NCBI GenBank assembly: GCA_963715825.1
Contig: CAVQSI010000016.1
Coordinates: 119,296-183,295 of the forward strand
Reading direction: 5' to 3'
Source of the DNA: Sva-07 sp963715825
GTDB taxonomy: Bacteria > Actinomycetota > Acidimicrobiia > Acidimicrobiales > Ilumatobacteraceae
DNA length: 64,000 bases
Positions 61,780 to 64,000 of the stretch are shown here, one piece after another; position 1 is the first letter of the stretch; every line of letters begins with the position of its first letter. A program made the translations under genes and the position numbers. Below the pieces are notes generated by a model. It saw nothing but the letters and a program-made list of their open reading frames with translations. It was not told where the DNA came from and did no database searches.

Positions 61780-63555
61780 GTGCGTCGTGTCTTCGCTCTG
61801 CTGGCGTTGGTCGCTCTTTCGGCGTGTTCGGCGTCGCCGGACGTCGTCACGGTGGTCGCCGACCCCCTCGGTTCGAATGATGCGGCACCACCGACGACCG
61901 ACGGTGGCTCCGAGTCGACCACGCCCACCACGGGACCAGCCAATCCCGACATCGGCACCCTGGAGTGGACCTCGTGCGACGGGGCGGCGGCGGAACTGGC
62001 CGGTCTTCAGTGCGCCACGCTGACGGTGCCACGCGACTACGCCGCCCCCGACGGCGACACCATCGACATCGCCGTCGCCCGAGCCGCCACGGCCGACGAC
62101 GACCTGCGGATCGGATCGCTGGTGTTCAACCCGGGCGGGCCCGGCGGTTCGGGCATCGAATTCCTCGCCAATGCCGCGTCGGCGGTGCCACCCGAGCTGG
62201 CCGAGCGGTTCGACCTGGTGTCGTTCGATCCGCGAGGTGTGGCCTCGAGCACGGCGATCGACTGCGAGGTCGACTTCGACGACGACGTGACGCTGCTGGC
62301 CGCCGGTGACGACGCCGGTTGGGAGGAACTGGTCGCCGAGGCCGAGGGCCGCACCGACACCTGTACCGCCGACTCGGTGGCATTCGAGCCGTACGTCGGC
62401 ACCAACAACGCAGCCCGCGATCTCGATGCGCTCCGCGAGGCGTTGGGCGACGACCAGCTCAGCTACGTCGGCTTCTCCTACGGCACCCGGCTCGGCGCGA
62501 CGTACGCCGAGCTGTTCCCCGACCGTGTGCGGGCGCTCGTGCTCGACGGCGCTGTCAAGCCGACCGACGACCTCGCGCTCATCGGTCTCGAACAGGGTCC
62601 GGGCTTCGACGCCGCACTCGAGAGCTTCGCCGACGCGTGTGACGCCGACGCCGACTGTGCGCTCGCCGATGTCGGCCCGACGCTCGACGTCTACACCGGC
62701 CTCGTCGACGAGATTGCGACCGTCGGGAGCTTTCCGACCGACGACGCCGACCGCGTCCTGACCCCCGGCGAACTGACGCTCGGCGTCGCGGCCGCGCTCT
62801 ACAGCACGCAGCTGTGGCCGGTGCTCGCCGACGCCCTGTCCGCCGCCGAGACCGAACAGGACGGTTCGTTGCTGCAGGTGCTCGCCGACACGTACCTCGG
62901 TCGTCAACCCGACGGTACCTACGACAACAGCCAGCTCGCCGGCCTCGCCATCAATTGCGCCGACGACCCGAGTCGACCGCCGAGCGACGAGGTGCGGATC
63001 CAGGCCGACCTCGGTGCGCAGGCGTCGGTCTACTTCGCCGACTTCCTGCGCGCCAGCACCGGCTGTATCGGGACCGCGGATCCGATCGATCCGATTGCGA
63101 TCGGCCCGGCCGATGGCGCCGCTCCGATCCTGGTCATCGGCACCACGGGCGACCCGGCGACCCCGTATCAGTGGGCGGTCGAGATGGCCGACGTCCTGTC
63201 GTCCGGCGTGCTGTACACCGTCGAGGCCGACGGTCACACGGCGTTCCTCTCGGTGCCCTGCGTCGACGATGTGGTGATCAGCTACCTCGTCGACCTCGAA
63301 CTCCCCGCTGCGAACGCCGGCTGTGCGGCCGACACATCCGACGACGTGTTCGCGCCGCCGGGCGAGGGCGAGCTCGATCAGGTGATCGCGCTGTTCGACT
63401 GTCTCCGCGACAACGGTGTCGACCTGCCCGAGATCACCGTCGGCGACCTGCTGGCCGACCCGAACGGCGAGGAGTTCCTCGACCTGCTCGACCCGACGGA
63501 TCCGGCCTTCGGGCAGGCAGCGCTCGCCTGTCAGGACCTGATCCCCGGCCTCTGA
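61780..63555 (+). CDS. secreted alpha/beta-hydrolase (TAP-like peptidase family)
   Basis: 591 residues. The lipoprotein signal ends in LVALSAC (Cys near 16). The hydrolase core has VFNPGGPGGSGIEFL (oxyanion loop), nucleophile YVGFSYGTRLGATYAELF, a TAP-like C-terminal domain with VIGTTGDPATPYQWAVEMA (Asp) and VEADGHTAFLSVPC (His). Relatives are tripeptidyl aminopeptidases and mycobacterial envelope esterases. After about residue 525 an extra module follows (LFDCLRDNGVDLPEITVGDL, then a late ALACQDL), a Cys-containing unit seen in other actinobacterial lipoproteins. TAGCGT (61768-61773) lies six bases before the GTG. Confidence 0.87.
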   Translation: MRRVFALLALVALSACSASPDVVTVVADPLGSNDAAPPTTDGGSESTTPTTGPANPDIGTLEWTSCDGAAAELAGLQCATLTVPRDYAAPDGDTIDIAVARAATADDDLRIGSLVFNPGGPGGSGIEFLANAASAVPPELAERFDLVSFDPRGVASSTAIDCEVDFDDDVTLLAAGDDAGWEELVAEAEGRTDTCTADSVAFEPYVGTNNAARDLDALREALGDDQLSYVGFSYGTRLGATYAELFPDRVRALVLDGAVKPTDDLALIGLEQGPGFDAALESFADACDADADCALADVGPTLDVYTGLVDEIATVGSFPTDDADRVLTPGELTLGVAAALYSTQLWPVLADALSAAETEQDGSLLQVLADTYLGRQPDGTYDNSQLAGLAINCADDPSRPPSDEVRIQADLGAQASVYFADFLRASTGCIGTADPIDPIAIGPADGAAPILVIGTTGDPATPYQWAVEMADVLSSGVLYTVEADGHTAFLSVPCVDDVVISYLVDLELPAANAGCAADTSDDVFAPPGEGELDQVIALFDCLRDNGVDLPEITVGDLLADPNGEEFLDLLDPTDPAFGQAALACQDLIPGL

Positions 63556-63565
63556 CCGGCGGGAC

Positions 63566-64000
63566 TCAGAGCAAGCGCTGCCTGCGCAAGGAACGCATCG
63601 CGAAGTAGCCGAAACACGGTGGCGTATAGAACGTGATCAGCCGGTAGACGATCGCCGCTGCCATCGCCGTGGAACTGTCGACACCGATCGCGGTGAAGCC
63701 GGCGGTCAGCGCCGCCCCGGTGACGCCGACGCCACCCGGTACGGGCATCAGGCCGGCGAACAGGGCCACCGAGACGTTGACGAGGACCACGTCGGCGAAG
63801 CCGACGTCCTGGCCGAAGGCTCGCAGCACGGTGTACATGGCGAGCGAGAAGAGCAGCTGCACGAGCACGTTCGCGAGGACCACCGAGATCAGGCGGGTCG
63901 GCGAACTCAGCAGCGGACCGATCTTCGTCCAGGTGGTCTTGGTGACGGCGACGACCGGGTTGCGGAACTTCGGGACGAGTGCCACGACGGCGATGCCGAT
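63566..64000 (-). CDS. flippase-like membrane protein (LPG synthase TM / UPF0104), 5' partial
   Basis: The last 144 residues of an integral membrane protein; the frame is open through the window edge. Visible are VLANVLVQLLFSLAMYTVLR, VVLVNVSVALFAGLMPVPGG then VGVTGAALTAGFTAIG, and VYRLITFYTPPCFGYFAM. The MPVPGGVGVTGAAL and YR...Y.PP blocks are hallmarks of the lysylphosphatidylglycerol-synthase transmembrane family. These act as lipid flippases or as glycolipid-related membrane proteins. It is convergent with the TAP-like hydrolase (10-base gap). Confidence 0.82.
   Translation of the reverse strand: MGIAVVALVPKFRNPVVAVTKTTWTKIGPLLSSPTRLISVVLANVLVQLLFSLAMYTVLRAFGQDVGFADVVLVNVSVALFAGLMPVPGGVGVTGAALTAGFTAIGVDSSTAMAAAIVYRLITFYTPPCFGYFAMRSLRRQRLL

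Overview
The window is 64 kb of high-GC DNA with few gaps between genes. It looks chromosomal, with no phage, insertion sequence or CRISPR array. The gene set suggests a free-living aerobic actinobacterium, and class Acidimicrobiia (Ilumatobacter-like) is my best inference. The reasons are three LLM-family (F420-type) oxidoreductases, many acyl-CoA enzymes, lipoproteins with Thr/Pro/Ser-rich linkers, a large NAD-glutamate dehydrogenase, and a secreted protein with repeated VDTR-type modules. No 16S gene is present, so the placement is unproven.

Layout. 1-14 kb: NAD-glutamate dehydrogenase (5' cut by the edge), gltX, a YdcF-like protein, tRNA-Gln(CUG), tRNA-Glu(CUC), then a zinc island (znuB, znuC, zur, znuA, an SmtB-type sensor, a protein with 28 His in 112 residues), an SCO6745-like protein and glnS. 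14-28 kb: secreted arylsulfotransferase-like and beta-propeller proteins, thioesterase, LLM oxidoreductase, a frameshifted SDR, mscL, an SGNH lipoprotein, an ABC-F ATPase and a four-gene cluster of unknown role with PH-like domains. 27.8-30.5 kb (minus): acyl-CoA synthetase, DUF5995-like protein and a SelW/Rdx-like protein whose second redox Cys is an in-frame TGA, almost certainly selenocysteine. 30.7-42.9 kb: LLM oxidoreductase, enoyl-CoA hydratase, membrane protein, class I fumarase, secreted hydrolase, TauE-like permease, hrpB, and an AbiEi/DUF559-like gene bracketed by inverted palindromic repeats. 43-53.8 kb: a pathway cluster for reductive pyrimidine (or related cyclic amide) breakdown: beta-ureidopropionase-like amidase, dihydropyrimidinase, semialdehyde dehydrogenase, LLM oxidoreductase, a four-part NitT/TauT-type ABC importer and a class III aminotransferase. 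53.8-64 kb: dienelactone hydrolase, HAD phosphatase, serine hydrolase, cydAB, acyl-CoA dehydrogenase, LOG-family protein, lipoproteins, a TAP-like hydrolase and the end of a flippase-like membrane protein.

Three window-wide patterns stand out. (1) About twenty genes have a TAnnnT box ending 6-8 bases before the start codon and no Shine-Dalgarno, which implies leaderless mRNAs. (2) The gaps between genes hold at least four families of dispersed palindromes. (3) Six otherwise healthy genes carry one-base frameshifts, mostly +1 and mostly between 41 and 53 kb, which looks more like sequence error than decay.
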